Shown here piece after piece: positions 1 through 8,325 of a stretch of 36,466 nucleotides of DNA. How positions within the stretch are numbered: the stretch's first letter is position 1; each line of letters begins with the position of its first letter. The stretch is from Myxococcales bacterium (GTDB lineage: Bacteria > Myxococcota_A > Polyangia > Palsa-1104 > SHYY01), in the NCBI GenBank assembly GCA_009692555.1, contig SHYY01000041.1, forward strand, positions 1 to 36,466, read 5' to 3'. The position numbers and the translations under genes are program-made. Under the pieces are notes generated by a model that did no database searches, was not told the DNA's origin, and saw only the letters and a list, made by a program, of their open reading frames with translations.

Positions 1-120
1 CATCCCCCAGCCGTGCCGATCCAAACTCCTGCTCAGCCCGGAACGCGCATGGTGGGGTGTTCATCCACACCTTAGATCACGTCCTACCGTCGCTGGCCAG
101 AAATGTGGCTAGTGCTCAGC

Positions 121-204
121 AACGGGAACGGAAACGGAAACGGGAACGGGAACGGGAACGGGAACGGGAACGGGAACGGGAACGGAAACGGGAACGGAAA
201 CGAA
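121..204. repeat. GTTNCC hexanucleotide array, locus A (non-coding)
   Basis: Fourteen tandem hexamers read AACGGG or AACGGA on the plus strand (CCCGTT or TCCGTT on the minus strand). The last unit is degenerate. The array lies directly after the stop codon of the minus-strand kinase gene, so here it is outside any supported gene. The same unit family recurs at 10741-10830, 15171-15278 and 30347-30424. Positions 1-120 hold no gene that I can support. Confidence 0.9.
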
Positions 205-205
205 A

Positions 206-1807
206 TCAGCGGTGCGAGAAGATCCAGATCGCCGCGCCGCCGCCTGCGAGCACCGCGACGATCAGCAGGATCAGAACCGCCCGCCCGAGGCTGACGCCGG
301 TGAGCGAGCCCGGCTCCTCGAGATCCGGATCGAAACCGGGCGGCGGCGGGTCGGAGATGATCGGATGGAGCACCGTCGCTGCGCTCCCGGAGGACGGCGC
401 CTGCGGCGGCACGTAGGGCTGCGGTTGCGGCTGCGGTTGCGCCTGCGGACGCGCGGTGATCGCGGTCGGCTCGGGACGAAAGAGCCCGCCCTCCCCGGCG
501 ACGACCACCTGCTGCGGCTGAGGCTGGGCCTGCGGCCTCGGCTGCGGCTGGGCTTGTGACTGCGCTCCCGGTGCCTGCGCCCGCGCGATCTGGAACATCG
601 GGTCTTCGCGCTGGGCCGGGGCGACCGCCTCCACCTGCGCCGTCGCGTCGTCCCAGTCGAGGTCCGGCGTCGGCAGACCCTCCCTCGCCGCCGTGCCCGG
701 CCCCATCGCCCAGCCGCTCACCGGGGAGGGCTGGTCGATGGTCGAATCGGGATCATCGACGATCACCCGGGCCGCCTTGCGATCGTCCTCCCCGGTCAAC
801 ATCGGCGGCGGCGTCTTGTCGGTGATCTGCGACTTGCGCCACCGCCACGGCGGCTCCGCCACCTGGTCGTCGGGATCCTCGTCGCCGGAGGCCATCGTCG
901 GGGCCGGCGTCGGCCGGGTGATCGACGTCGCCTCGCCCGGCAGCTCGGGCAGCCCGTCGTCGTCGACCGCCACTTCCGGCACCACCGCCCCGCGCTCCGA
1001 CGCCGCCGCGATGATCTCCTTCAGGAACGCATCCACCGACGGGAAGCGCTCGTCCGCCTTCTTGCTGAAGGCGCGCGTGAGCGCCCGGTTGACCGCCTCG
1101 GGCACACCCTCGATTTGCGGGGGATGGTGGTGCGCCACCCGCGCCGCCGCCGCCGGCACATTGGTCGCGCCGAAGGCCATCTCGCCGGTCAGCATCTCGT
1201 AGGTGATCGACGCCAGCGCGAACTGATCGGTCCGCGCATCGATCGGCCCGCCCATCAGCTGCTCGGGCGCCATGTAGGGCACCGTCCCGAGGATCGTGTT
1301 GACCCCGGTCAGCTCCATCCCGCCGCGGATCTTGGCGATCCCGAAGTCGACCACCTTCACCGAGTCGCTCTTGAGGAGCAGGATGTTCTCGGGCTTGAGG
1401 TCGCGGTGGACGATCTCGCGGGTGTGGGCGAAGTGCAGCGCCTGCGCCACCGGCACCAGGATCCGCATCGCTCCCGAGACGCCCAGCTTGCCGCGCGCGA
1501 TCCGCTTCCCGAGGTGCTCGCCGTCGAGGTACTCGAGCACCACGTACGGCACGCCATCGTCGGTGAGGTTGTAATCGAACAGGGTGACGATGTTCGGGTG
1601 CTCGAGCGTGGCGACGATCTCCGCCTCGCGCCGGAAGCGCAAGAGCGCCTCCAGGTTGCCGAGCATCGAGACGTTCAGCATCTTCACCGCGAAGCGCTTC
1701 GGCAGGCGCAGGTGCGTCGCCTCGTACACCCTGCCCATCCCGCCTTCGCCGATCAGGCGATCGATGCGATAGGTCTCGACGAGCACGGCACCGAGATGCT
1801 CGTCCAT
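206..1807 (-). CDS. Ser/Thr protein kinase, tail-anchored
   Basis: A 533-residue Hanks-type kinase that phosphorylates Ser/Thr of unknown partners at the inner membrane. The kinase domain fills residues 13-275: Gly loop GEGGMG at 20-25, catalytic Lys42, HRDLKPEN with Asp136, DFG at 154-156 and APE at 180-182, so it should be active. Then comes a disordered Pro/Gln/Ala-rich linker with QPQP runs (roughly 400-475). A single membrane helix follows (VLILLIVAVLAGGGAAIWIF), and only three residues (SHR) come after it. There is therefore no external sensor domain, and input probably comes through partners or the linker. The start ATG opens on MDEHLG, 89 bp from the divergent lipoprotein gene. The kinase assignment is firm; the pathway is unknown. 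Confidence 0.93.
   Translation of the reverse strand: MDEHLGAVLVETYRIDRLIGEGGMGRVYEATHLRLPKRFAVKMLNVSMLGNLEALLRFRREAEIVATLEHPNIVTLFDYNLTDDGVPYVVLEYLDGEHLGKRIARGKLGVSGAMRILVPVAQALHFAHTREIVHRDLKPENILLLKSDSVKVVDFGIAKIRGGMELTGVNTILGTVPYMAPEQLMGGPIDARTDQFALASITYEMLTGEMAFGATNVPAAAARVAHHHPPQIEGVPEAVNRALTRAFSKKADERFPSVDAFLKEIIAAASERGAVVPEVAVDDDGLPELPGEATSITRPTPAPTMASGDEDPDDQVAEPPWRWRKSQITDKTPPPMLTGEDDRKAARVIVDDPDSTIDQPSPVSGWAMGPGTAAREGLPTPDLDWDDATAQVEAVAPAQREDPMFQIARAQAPGAQSQAQPQPRPQAQPQPQQVVVAGEGGLFRPEPTAITARPQAQPQPQPQPYVPPQAPSSGSAATVLHPIISDPPPPGFDPDLEEPGSLTGVSLGRAVLILLIVAVLAGGGAAIWIFSHR
417..556 (-). repeat. QP-coding hexamer repeats inside the kinase linker
   Basis: Two short blocks (417-448 and about 511-556) of degenerate six-base units such as GGCTGC and GGTTGC encode alternating Gln-Pro on the minus strand. 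They form the low-complexity linker between the kinase domain and the membrane anchor. The unit is six bases long, like the GTTNCC arrays, but the sequence is different. Confidence 0.6.
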
Positions 1808-1884
1808 ACCTAGACCCCCACCGGGGCGCCCTGACGGATCACGCGCGCATTGTAGGTCAAGGCCGGGGCCATGGCGAATTCTGG

Positions 1885-1890
1885 TATCGT
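1885..1890 (+). promoter_or_regulatory. Candidate -10 box of the first fibrinogen-like lipoprotein gene
   Basis: TATCGT, preceded by GG, ends 6 bases before the ATG at 1897. No Shine-Dalgarno is present, so a leaderless transcript is likely. The same GGTATCGT precedes the Crp-like gene at 24475. No clear -35 box is visible. Confidence 0.4.
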
Positions 1891-1896
1891 GCCATC

Positions 1897-3912
1897 ATGC
1901 GCAGGACCTTGGCCTTCCTCTTTCTCGCCCTCGCCGCCTGTCCCGGCAACCCGACCCCACCTGGCCCCATCGCGGTGGCCGATCTCGCGGCGCCTCCGGG
2001 CGACTTCGCAGCGACGGTTGTCGACCTCGCCGTCCGGCCAGCCGACCTGGCCCCGTCCGCCGACCTGACCGGATTCTGCAACGGCATGAGTTGCAAGGAT
2101 CCCACCCCGGCCTGCGACCCGATGACCGGCCTGTGCGTCCCCTGCCTCCCCAAGAACGACACCTGCCCGAAGAACAGCTACTGCCTCGCCACCAACGGCA
2201 GCTACGACTGCTTTCCCGGCTGCAAGCTGAACGGAGACTGCCCCGGGATGGTCTGCTGCGGCCACGTCTGCATCGACGTCAAGACCGACGCGAACAACTG
2301 CGGGATGTGCAACACGGCGTGCGGCATCAGCAGCACCTGCTGCGGCGGCACCTGCGTCGACCCGGCCAAGAACCCGGCCCACTGCGGCGCGTGCGGCAAG
2401 GCCTGCCCGAACGGCGTCCTGGTCCACGCCAACATCGCCTGCGTCATGTCGATGTGCACCGTCGCCAGCTGCATCGGCAACTACTTCGACTGCAACACCG
2501 ATCCCTCCGACGGCTGCGAGGCGGCGCTGCAGAACGACCCCAGCAACTGCGGGATGTGCGGCAAGTTCTGCGACGTCGCCAACGGCGAGGGTGCCTGCCA
2601 GGGCGGCTGCACCGTCAAGTCCTGCTACGCCGGATTCGCCGACTGCAACAAGCAGTACGCCGACGGCTGCGAGACCGCCACCACCAAGGACGGCAAGAAC
2701 TGCGGCGCCTGCGGCAACGTCTGCGCTGCCCTGCCCAACGCCACCGCGGGCTGCGCCGGCGGCAAGTGCGTCCCAGGCACCTGCACGATGGGCTTCGGCG
2801 ACTGCGACATGCAGGCGCTCAACGGCTGCGAGACCACCCTCGCCGCGGACGCCAAGAACTGTGGCGCCTGCGGCAACGCCTGCAACGTCGCCAACGGCCT
2901 CGGCGCGTGCATCGGCGGAGCCTGCTCGATCGCCTCCTGCGGCGGCGTTTTCAAGGACTGCAACATGAGCTTCGCCGACGGCTGCGAGTCGGATCCCGCC
3001 AAGGACGGCCTCCATTGCGGCGGCTGCGGCAAGAAGTGCGCGGCGCTCCCCAACGCCTCCTCGGGCTGCCAGAACAGCGTCTGCGCCCTCGGCGCCTGCA
3101 CCATGGGCTTCGGCGACTGCAACCTGATGCCGGCTGACGGCTGCGAGGTGACGCTCGCCACCAACGCCAAGAACTGCGGGATGTGCGGCAAGGTCTGCCC
3201 CAACAACATGCCAGCCTGCGTCGCCGGCGTCTGCATCGCCCAGCTCACGAGCTGCCAGGACATCATGGCCGCCGGGCTCTCGGTGGGCGACGGGCTCTAC
3301 TCGATCGACACCGACGGCCCGGGAGGCAACGCGCCGTTCCAGGTGTTCTGCGAGATGTCCACCGACGGGGGCGGCTGGCAGGTGATGGCCTACCTCCGCG
3401 CCCCCGGCCAGTGGAGCACGCCGATCTTCACCGACCTGAACACCGTCGGCGACGTCGCGAAGGGCTTCACGAGCGGCCTGCTCCTCAAGAACAACACCGG
3501 AAAGTTCAAGGAGAAGATCATCATCTACTTGAACCTGGTGGAGGCCAAGGTGTCGGTCGGCAAGCAGTGGATGGTCAACGCGCGAGTCGACGGCGTGGCC
3601 ATCCCCTTCACGATGATCAACACACCGAACGGCTGGAACTACCGCGACAGCTTCAAGTTCGCCGAAGTGAACGCCGGCAACGTCTGCTCGCACGACTGCG
3701 CCACCTATCGCGGCTTCGGGATGTTCCACGACGGAACCGGCGTCCTCAGATACTGCGGCACGCAGACCGGCGACAACGGCTGCCGCGACGGCAACAACAT
3801 CTGCTGGATGCCGCGGATCATCAACGGCGGCAACAACGGCTGCAACGTGGCCGACTTCCGCTGCTCCTACCTGACCGGCCCCGGCGAAGGCGTCATCTAC
3901 GGCGCCCGCTGA
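1897..3912 (+). CDS. Cys-rich repeat lipoprotein with C-terminal fibrinogen-like domain
   Basis: A 671-residue exported lipoprotein. The signal peptide ends in lipobox LAAC (Cys15). A spacer rich in 'DLA' motifs follows, and then about seven Cys-rich modules of roughly 40-46 residues, each with a core like NCGACGNVC. From about residue 450 to the end lies a fibrinogen-like domain of about 220 residues, recognisable from CQDI, FCEMSTDGGGW and late Cys pairs. Fibrinogen-like domains bind sugars or acetylated ligands in animals; a surface recognition or adhesion role here is inference. The Cys modules are probably disulphide-bonded. The gene is divergent from the kinase and followed, 100 bp on, by a second lipoprotein of the same architecture, so the two look like paralogues. 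The start is set by the lipobox signal peptide. Confidence 0.85.
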   Translation: MRRTLAFLFLALAACPGNPTPPGPIAVADLAAPPGDFAATVVDLAVRPADLAPSADLTGFCNGMSCKDPTPACDPMTGLCVPCLPKNDTCPKNSYCLATNGSYDCFPGCKLNGDCPGMVCCGHVCIDVKTDANNCGMCNTACGISSTCCGGTCVDPAKNPAHCGACGKACPNGVLVHANIACVMSMCTVASCIGNYFDCNTDPSDGCEAALQNDPSNCGMCGKFCDVANGEGACQGGCTVKSCYAGFADCNKQYADGCETATTKDGKNCGACGNVCAALPNATAGCAGGKCVPGTCTMGFGDCDMQALNGCETTLAADAKNCGACGNACNVANGLGACIGGACSIASCGGVFKDCNMSFADGCESDPAKDGLHCGGCGKKCAALPNASSGCQNSVCALGACTMGFGDCNLMPADGCEVTLATNAKNCGMCGKVCPNNMPACVAGVCIAQLTSCQDIMAAGLSVGDGLYSIDTDGPGGNAPFQVFCEMSTDGGGWQVMAYLRAPGQWSTPIFTDLNTVGDVAKGFTSGLLLKNNTGKFKEKIIIYLNLVEAKVSVGKQWMVNARVDGVAIPFTMINTPNGWNYRDSFKFAEVNAGNVCSHDCATYRGFGMFHDGTGVLRYCGTQTGDNGCRDGNNICWMPRIINGGNNGCNVADFRCSYLTGPGEGVIYGAR

Positions 3913-3999
3913 AGCGCCCGCTGAAGGTCCTTGACCTCGCGCCACCGACGAGCTTACGCTCCCGCCTGGGGGTAGTTCGTAACCCTCAACTTAGCCGGC

Positions 4000-4005
4000 A
4001 AGGAG
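4000..4005 (+). promoter_or_regulatory. Ribosome binding site deciding the start of the second lipoprotein
   Basis: AAGGAG lies 7 bases before the ATG at 4013. This favours that ATG over an in-frame TTG at 4007, which would sit almost on the site. Confidence 0.7.
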
Positions 4006-4012
4006 CTTGACA

Positions 4013-6391
4013 ATGACCAGGCGGTGGATGGGAATTTTGGCGTTGTGCGCCGGGGGATGCACCGAGACCCCGGTCGGTGGCGGAGGGTCGCCCGACCTCG
4101 TGATGGCGGCCAAGGTCGACATGGCGAAGCCGCTGGTCGAGATGGACATGGCCAGCACGGACCTGGCGCAGCCGGACAGCGGCTGCGGGATCGATCCCTG
4201 CGGGCAGGACATGGCGAAGACGGTCGACATCGCGACGCCGCCCGATCTCACCGTGGTGCTGGACTTCACGCTCCCGCCCGACCTGATCGTGATCCCGCCC
4301 GACCTGATCCCGCCCCCCGATCTCGTTCCGCAGCCGAGCTGCTTCGATCAGATCAAGAACCAGGACGAATCGGACGTGGACTGCGGCGGCAAGATCTGCG
4401 GCGGCTGCGTCGCCGGCAAGATCTGCGGCCTCGACTCCGACTGCGGCGTCAAGAGCTGCATTGGCGGCAAGTGCACCGTCCCCGACTGCAAGGACGCGGT
4501 GAAGAACCAGGATGAGGTCGACGTCGACTGCGGCGGCATGAGCTGTCCGAAGTGCGGCGACGGCAAGAAGTGCGCGGGCAACGGCGACTGCGCCTCCGCG
4601 AACTGCCTCAACAACCTGTGCGCGATGCCGACCTGCATCGACAAGATCAAGAACGGCAGCGAGGCGGACGTCGACTGCGGCGGCACCTGCCCGGACTGCG
4701 CCGTCGGCAAGGCGTGCATCAACAACAGCGACTGCGCCACCAAGACCTGCATCAACAACGTCTGCGTCTCGCCCGGCTGCAACGACGGGATCAAGAACCA
4801 GGACGAGACCGACGTCGACTGCGGCGGCGCCACCTGCGGCGTGTGCGCCGTCGGCAAGAGCTGCGGGAAGGGCTCCGACTGCCAGTCGCTGCTGTGCGTC
4901 GGCGGGAAGTGCGCAATGGCCACCTGCAACGACGGCCTGAAGAACCAGGCCGAGCCGGACATCGACTGCGGCGGCCCCTGCCCGCCGTGCGCTCTCGGCA
5001 AGGTGTGCCTCGGCGCCAACGACTGCGGGAGCTTCCTGTGCGTCAACAACCAGTGCCACGACTTCGTCAACTTCATCCCGCGCTGCAAGGACGGGATCAA
5101 GGACGGCGACGAGACCGAGATGGACTGCGGCGGCACCTGCGCCCCCTGCGACGTGGCGAGCGCCTGCGGCAAGGCCACCGACTGCGACTCGCTGGTCTGC
5201 AAGTTCAACATGTGCGCCGCCTCCACCTGCATGGACGGCGTGAAGGGCGGCCTGGAGAGCGACATCGACTGCGGCGGCCCCAAGTGCAGCCCCTGCGCCG
5301 ACGGCCTGCTGTGCAGGCTCACCACCGACTGCAAGAGCGGCCTCTGCCTGGCGGGCAAGTGCGTCGCCAAGGAGTGCAACGACGGCAAGAAAAACGGCGA
5401 CGAGACCGACGTCGACTGCGGCGGCTCGTGCGCCAAGTGCGCCGTCGGGAACAACTGCAACAGCCCCAAGGACTGCGTCTCCGTGAACTGCGCGAACAAC
5501 GTGTGCGCCCCCTCCAGCTGCGTCGACGGGCTGAAGAGCGGCACCGAGACCGACATCGACTGCGGCGGCTCGTGCCCGAAGTGCAACATCGGGAAGGGCT
5601 GCCTGAGCCTCAACGACTGCGTGACCAAGTTCTGCGGCAACGGTCTCTGCCTGCGCTACATGCCGTCGTGCAAGGGCACCAAGAACGCCTTCCCGAAATC
5701 GGTGGACGGCATCTACACGCTCGATCCCGAGAACAGCGGTTCCAACCAGCCGTTCAGCGCGGTCTGCGACATGACCCGCGACGGCGGGGGCTGGACCTAC
5801 GGGATCAAGGCCTGGTACTGCGACGACGCCCACGGCCGCTCGTCCAACGTCGGCAATATCGCCGACGCGCTGACCCGCAAGGGCAACAGCTACAAGCTCG
5901 CCGACGACTACATCCGCGCGGTGATCGGACCGAAGCAGCACTTCGACGTCCTGTTCGATCAGAACGGCTTCAACTCGGCCTACTCGACCGGCAACTTCGA
6001 GCACGTCATCCTGAGGAACTTCACCGGCAGCTTCAAGTACAACGGCCCGATGCCCGAGTCCTCCACAATGACCACCATGCAGTCCTACCGCGCGGCGGAC
6101 AACGCGCTGGCGTGGACCGGCCGCCTCTCCTGCGGCTACAACGCGGGCTGGAACGGCGACGGCTGCTCGCACGGCCAGAACTACCTCGCGGGGATCAACT
6201 GCGTGGGCGTGGCGAGCGGGCCGAATCCGGCGGGTGGCAACGGCTGCATCATCAACATGGGCAAGCAGTCCGATGGTGGCTGGAACCACTTCTTCATGGG
6301 CCACATGAACTCCGACACCTACCTCTACATCTGCAACGGCGCGCAGCACACCTCCAGCTACGACCTGAACCACCGCTACTGGTTCCGGTAG
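4013..6391 (+). CDS. Lipoprotein with nine Cys/Asp-rich repeats and fibrinogen-like domain
   Basis: A 792-residue exported protein. The signal peptide ends in a weak lipobox AGGC (Cys16). A long 'PDL'-rich spacer follows (about 20-108). Then come nine repeats of about 42-48 residues with the pattern C-x-DGIKNQDETDVDCGG, followed by C-x2-C, DC and C-x4-C. The acidic DxDxD-like core could bind calcium, but no canonical EF-hand loop is complete. From about residue 549 a fibrinogen-like domain carries FSAVCDMTRDGGGW. It shares the lipobox, spacer, Cys-repeat and fibrinogen plan with the gene upstream but uses a different Cys module, so the stalk differs and the cap is kept. A surface-exposed adhesin or recognition role is inference. 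No helper genes are adjacent. Confidence 0.85.
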   Translation: MTRRWMGILALCAGGCTETPVGGGGSPDLVMAAKVDMAKPLVEMDMASTDLAQPDSGCGIDPCGQDMAKTVDIATPPDLTVVLDFTLPPDLIVIPPDLIPPPDLVPQPSCFDQIKNQDESDVDCGGKICGGCVAGKICGLDSDCGVKSCIGGKCTVPDCKDAVKNQDEVDVDCGGMSCPKCGDGKKCAGNGDCASANCLNNLCAMPTCIDKIKNGSEADVDCGGTCPDCAVGKACINNSDCATKTCINNVCVSPGCNDGIKNQDETDVDCGGATCGVCAVGKSCGKGSDCQSLLCVGGKCAMATCNDGLKNQAEPDIDCGGPCPPCALGKVCLGANDCGSFLCVNNQCHDFVNFIPRCKDGIKDGDETEMDCGGTCAPCDVASACGKATDCDSLVCKFNMCAASTCMDGVKGGLESDIDCGGPKCSPCADGLLCRLTTDCKSGLCLAGKCVAKECNDGKKNGDETDVDCGGSCAKCAVGNNCNSPKDCVSVNCANNVCAPSSCVDGLKSGTETDIDCGGSCPKCNIGKGCLSLNDCVTKFCGNGLCLRYMPSCKGTKNAFPKSVDGIYTLDPENSGSNQPFSAVCDMTRDGGGWTYGIKAWYCDDAHGRSSNVGNIADALTRKGNSYKLADDYIRAVIGPKQHFDVLFDQNGFNSAYSTGNFEHVILRNFTGSFKYNGPMPESSTMTTMQSYRAADNALAWTGRLSCGYNAGWNGDGCSHGQNYLAGINCVGVASGPNPAGGNGCIINMGKQSDGGWNHFFMGHMNSDTYLYICNGAQHTSSYDLNHRYWFR

Positions 6392-6466
6392 GCGCCCGCT
6401 TTCGCCCCTCTCCCGTCGTTCGCGCCTCTTGCGAGAGAGAGAGGGGCTTCATTCGACTCTCCGACC

Positions 6467-7540
6467 GTGCTCATCCCAGATCGCAGCGCCTCTCACGTCG
6501 CCCTGGCGGCGCTCCTCGCCATCGCGAGCGGGTGCAAGCGTGGCGCCCCCGCCGTCGACGCCGCCCCATCCTCCACCTGCTCGCTCGAGAAGGCCGAGCT
6601 TCTCCGCGCGGGCGACCCTCGCATCGACGCGCTGCGCGGCGGCTTCTTCTTCGTCGCCCGCTCCCGCGAGGCGAGCGTGCGCTGGGACGAGCACGACGAA
6701 GGGGCGGAAGACCTCGCCCAGGAGGCCTACCACGCCGATTTCCGGGGCGGCGCGTGCACCCGCCTCACCGACACCGGCGGCCGCGTCCAGGCGATCGGCG
6801 CCGATCCATCGCACCGCTTCCTCTCGTTCGTTCTCGCCGCACGGATCACCCGGGGCGGCGAGCGAAGCCACTTCATCGAACCCCGGATCGGCTGGATCGA
6901 TCTCCGCACCCTGGTCACCGCCGGCCCGTTCCCGGTCCCCGGGCGGCGCTCGATCGTCGATCTCGTCTTCTCCTACGCCGGCGATCCGATCCTCGTCACC
7001 GACGGCGATCAGTGGACCTGGGACGGGACGAAGCGAGTCTTCGTGGCCGGCCGTCTCGAGCCCACCCAGATCGATCCCGCCCGCGGGCGCACCCTGGCGC
7101 TGCCGGAGCGCGTCCACCACTACGGCGCACCGACGGTGGCCACCCGGATCGGCGCGGACGGCCGCTCGATCGCGATCGACGGCCAGGGCGCGGTGGCGCG
7201 GGTCGAGCGGGAGATCGAGACCACCACCGTCGAGTGGTCGCCGGGCCGCAAGCGGCTCGCCTTCGCCGGCGTGTTCGCCACCTGTCCCAAGAAGCGCGAC
7301 AGCGCGCCCGAAGACAACCAGCTCTTCCTCTACGACGCCGCCACTCGCGCCGCCGCGCCGATCGCACGGGCGCGATCCGCCTTCGACAGCCTCTGGCTGG
7401 ACGACGACCGGCTGGTCTACGAGGCGGGGACGGGCGCCGCCGGCCGGCTACACCTCCTCCACGTGCCCACGGGCGCCGATCGGATCCTCGACACGCCCTT
7501 CGGCGCCGGCCTGTTCGGACTCGCCGCCCCCTGCGACTAG
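6467..7540 (+). CDS. Putative lipoprotein, beta-propeller-like, unknown function
   Basis: A 357-residue protein that I do not recognise. The N terminus from a GTG start gives a signal peptide with lipobox IASGC (Cys24). The mature part has repeating stretches such as 'VEWSPGRKRLAFAG' and 'NQLFLYDAAT', which resemble TolB/WD40-type propeller blades, so a propeller fold is likely but not proven. No catalytic motif is visible. It follows the two fibrinogen-like lipoproteins by 75 bp on the same strand and may be read through from them. It converges on the cyclic-nucleotide-binding gene with a 9 bp gap. The start is uncertain because no good ribosome binding site is seen. Confidence 0.65.
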   Translation: MLIPDRSASHVALAALLAIASGCKRGAPAVDAAPSSTCSLEKAELLRAGDPRIDALRGGFFFVARSREASVRWDEHDEGAEDLAQEAYHADFRGGACTRLTDTGGRVQAIGADPSHRFLSFVLAARITRGGERSHFIEPRIGWIDLRTLVTAGPFPVPGRRSIVDLVFSYAGDPILVTDGDQWTWDGTKRVFVAGRLEPTQIDPARGRTLALPERVHHYGAPTVATRIGADGRSIAIDGQGAVARVEREIETTTVEWSPGRKRLAFAGVFATCPKKRDSAPEDNQLFLYDAATRAAAPIARARSAFDSLWLDDDRLVYEAGTGAAGRLHLLHVPTGADRILDTPFGAGLFGLAAPCD

Positions 7541-7549
7541 TCCGACGCT

Positions 7550-8068
7550 CTAATACTTCCGCGGGTCCACCGCCGGCCGGATCTGGGTCACCTCGTCGCC
7601 CGCCTCGTCGGCGATCTCGGTGATCCGTCCGTCTGCCTTGCGCAGCCGCCGGCACAGCTCGCGGTTCATGTTCTGCAGCACCATCACGTAGGCATGGATG
7701 TCCTCCTTGTACAGCCGGTAGAGATCCATGTTCGTCAGCTCGAGCAGCAGCGAGTGGCCCTCGGCCGTCGCCGTCGCCGAGCGCGGCGCGATCTCGATCA
7801 GCGTCGTCTCGCCGAAGAAGTCCCCCGTCGAGAGGCGCACCAGCTTCACATGGAAGCCCGACTCGCCCTGCCGGGTCATCACCAGCATCCCGGTGCGAAT
7901 GATGTACATCGAGCGCCCCGACTCGCCCTCGCGGAACACCACCTGCCCGCGCTCGTAGCGCCGCTCCACCAGCATTCCGATGATCCGCTCGAGCGCGTCA
8001 TCGAGGAGTCCGCCGAAGAACGGGGTGCGAGCCAGGGACTCCTTGAGCGCCGCGATGTCACCGGTCAT
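7550..8068 (-). CDS. Cyclic-nucleotide-binding domain protein without DNA-binding domain
   Basis: A 172-residue protein consisting of one cyclic-nucleotide-binding domain plus a C-terminal helix. The phosphate-binding cassette GDFFGETTLIEIAPRSATA has the canonical FGE..L and R.A residues, so cAMP or cGMP binding is plausible. No winged helix follows: the protein ends about 45 residues after the domain in a charged helix and tail. It is therefore more likely a signalling adaptor than a Crp-type transcription factor. The ATG at 8068 (MTGDIAALKE) is preferred over an upstream TTG because the domain begins there. A second Crp-like protein with a winged helix is encoded at 23816-24475. Confidence 0.82.
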   Translation of the reverse strand: MTGDIAALKESLARTPFFGGLLDDALERIIGMLVERRYERGQVVFREGESGRSMYIIRTGMLVMTRQGESGFHVKLVRLSTGDFFGETTLIEIAPRSATATAEGHSLLLELTNMDLYRLYKEDIHAYVMVLQNMNRELCRRLRKADGRITEIADEAGDEVTQIRPAVDPRKY

Positions 8069-8325
8069 GGGCGCAAGGAGAGCACAAAACCCACAGGGCC
8101 CGCGAACAAACAAGTCGATCGCCCTGGCGGCCGATCCATCCCGGCTGGCTTCGGGGGGCTTGCCCCCCTTCTGTAGTCTTGAGGGGAAGCTCCTCGGTCA
8201 AATACAGAGAGTATTCTTCCTCGTCGGCAATAGCCGACGTGCAGCAAGCTCTGAAAGCAACGTCGCGCCTCGCCATCCGGGCGCCTCGGCCGCGATCATC
8301 GATCGACCTGTTCCTTCGCGGGCCC
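8069..8325. other. Intergenic region with three hairpins
   Basis: This gap of 257 bases holds no supported gene. It contains a G6C-TT-GC6 hairpin (8153-8168), a weak AATAC/GTATT stem near 8200-8215 and a perfect seven-base CGTCGGC/GCCGACG stem with AATA loop (8222-8239). It should carry the 3' end signal of the minus-strand lipoprotein gene and the promoter of the cyclic-nucleotide-binding gene, but neither is clear enough to place. Confidence 0.5.

Noticed and set aside
121..204. CRISPR-like array
   Set aside because: Units are six bases with no spacers and no cas genes nearby.
57..416. Open frames over hexamer array A giving Asn-Gly or Arg-Glu runs
   Set aside because: Both are products of the microsatellite itself; no ribosome binding site, domain or coding context supports them.
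4341..5650. Classical EF-hand or thrombospondin type 3 calcium repeats
   Set aside because: The acidic NQDETDVDCGG cores lack a complete EF-hand loop and are framed by Cys pairs; calcium binding remains possible but unproven.
1810..6373. Very long open frames (711 and 795 codons) antisense to the two fibrinogen-like lipoproteins
   Set aside because: They are rich in Ala/Val/Arg/His, lack domain signatures and mirror the GC-rich third positions and Cys/Asp codons of the plus-strand genes, which have lipoboxes and recognisable domains.
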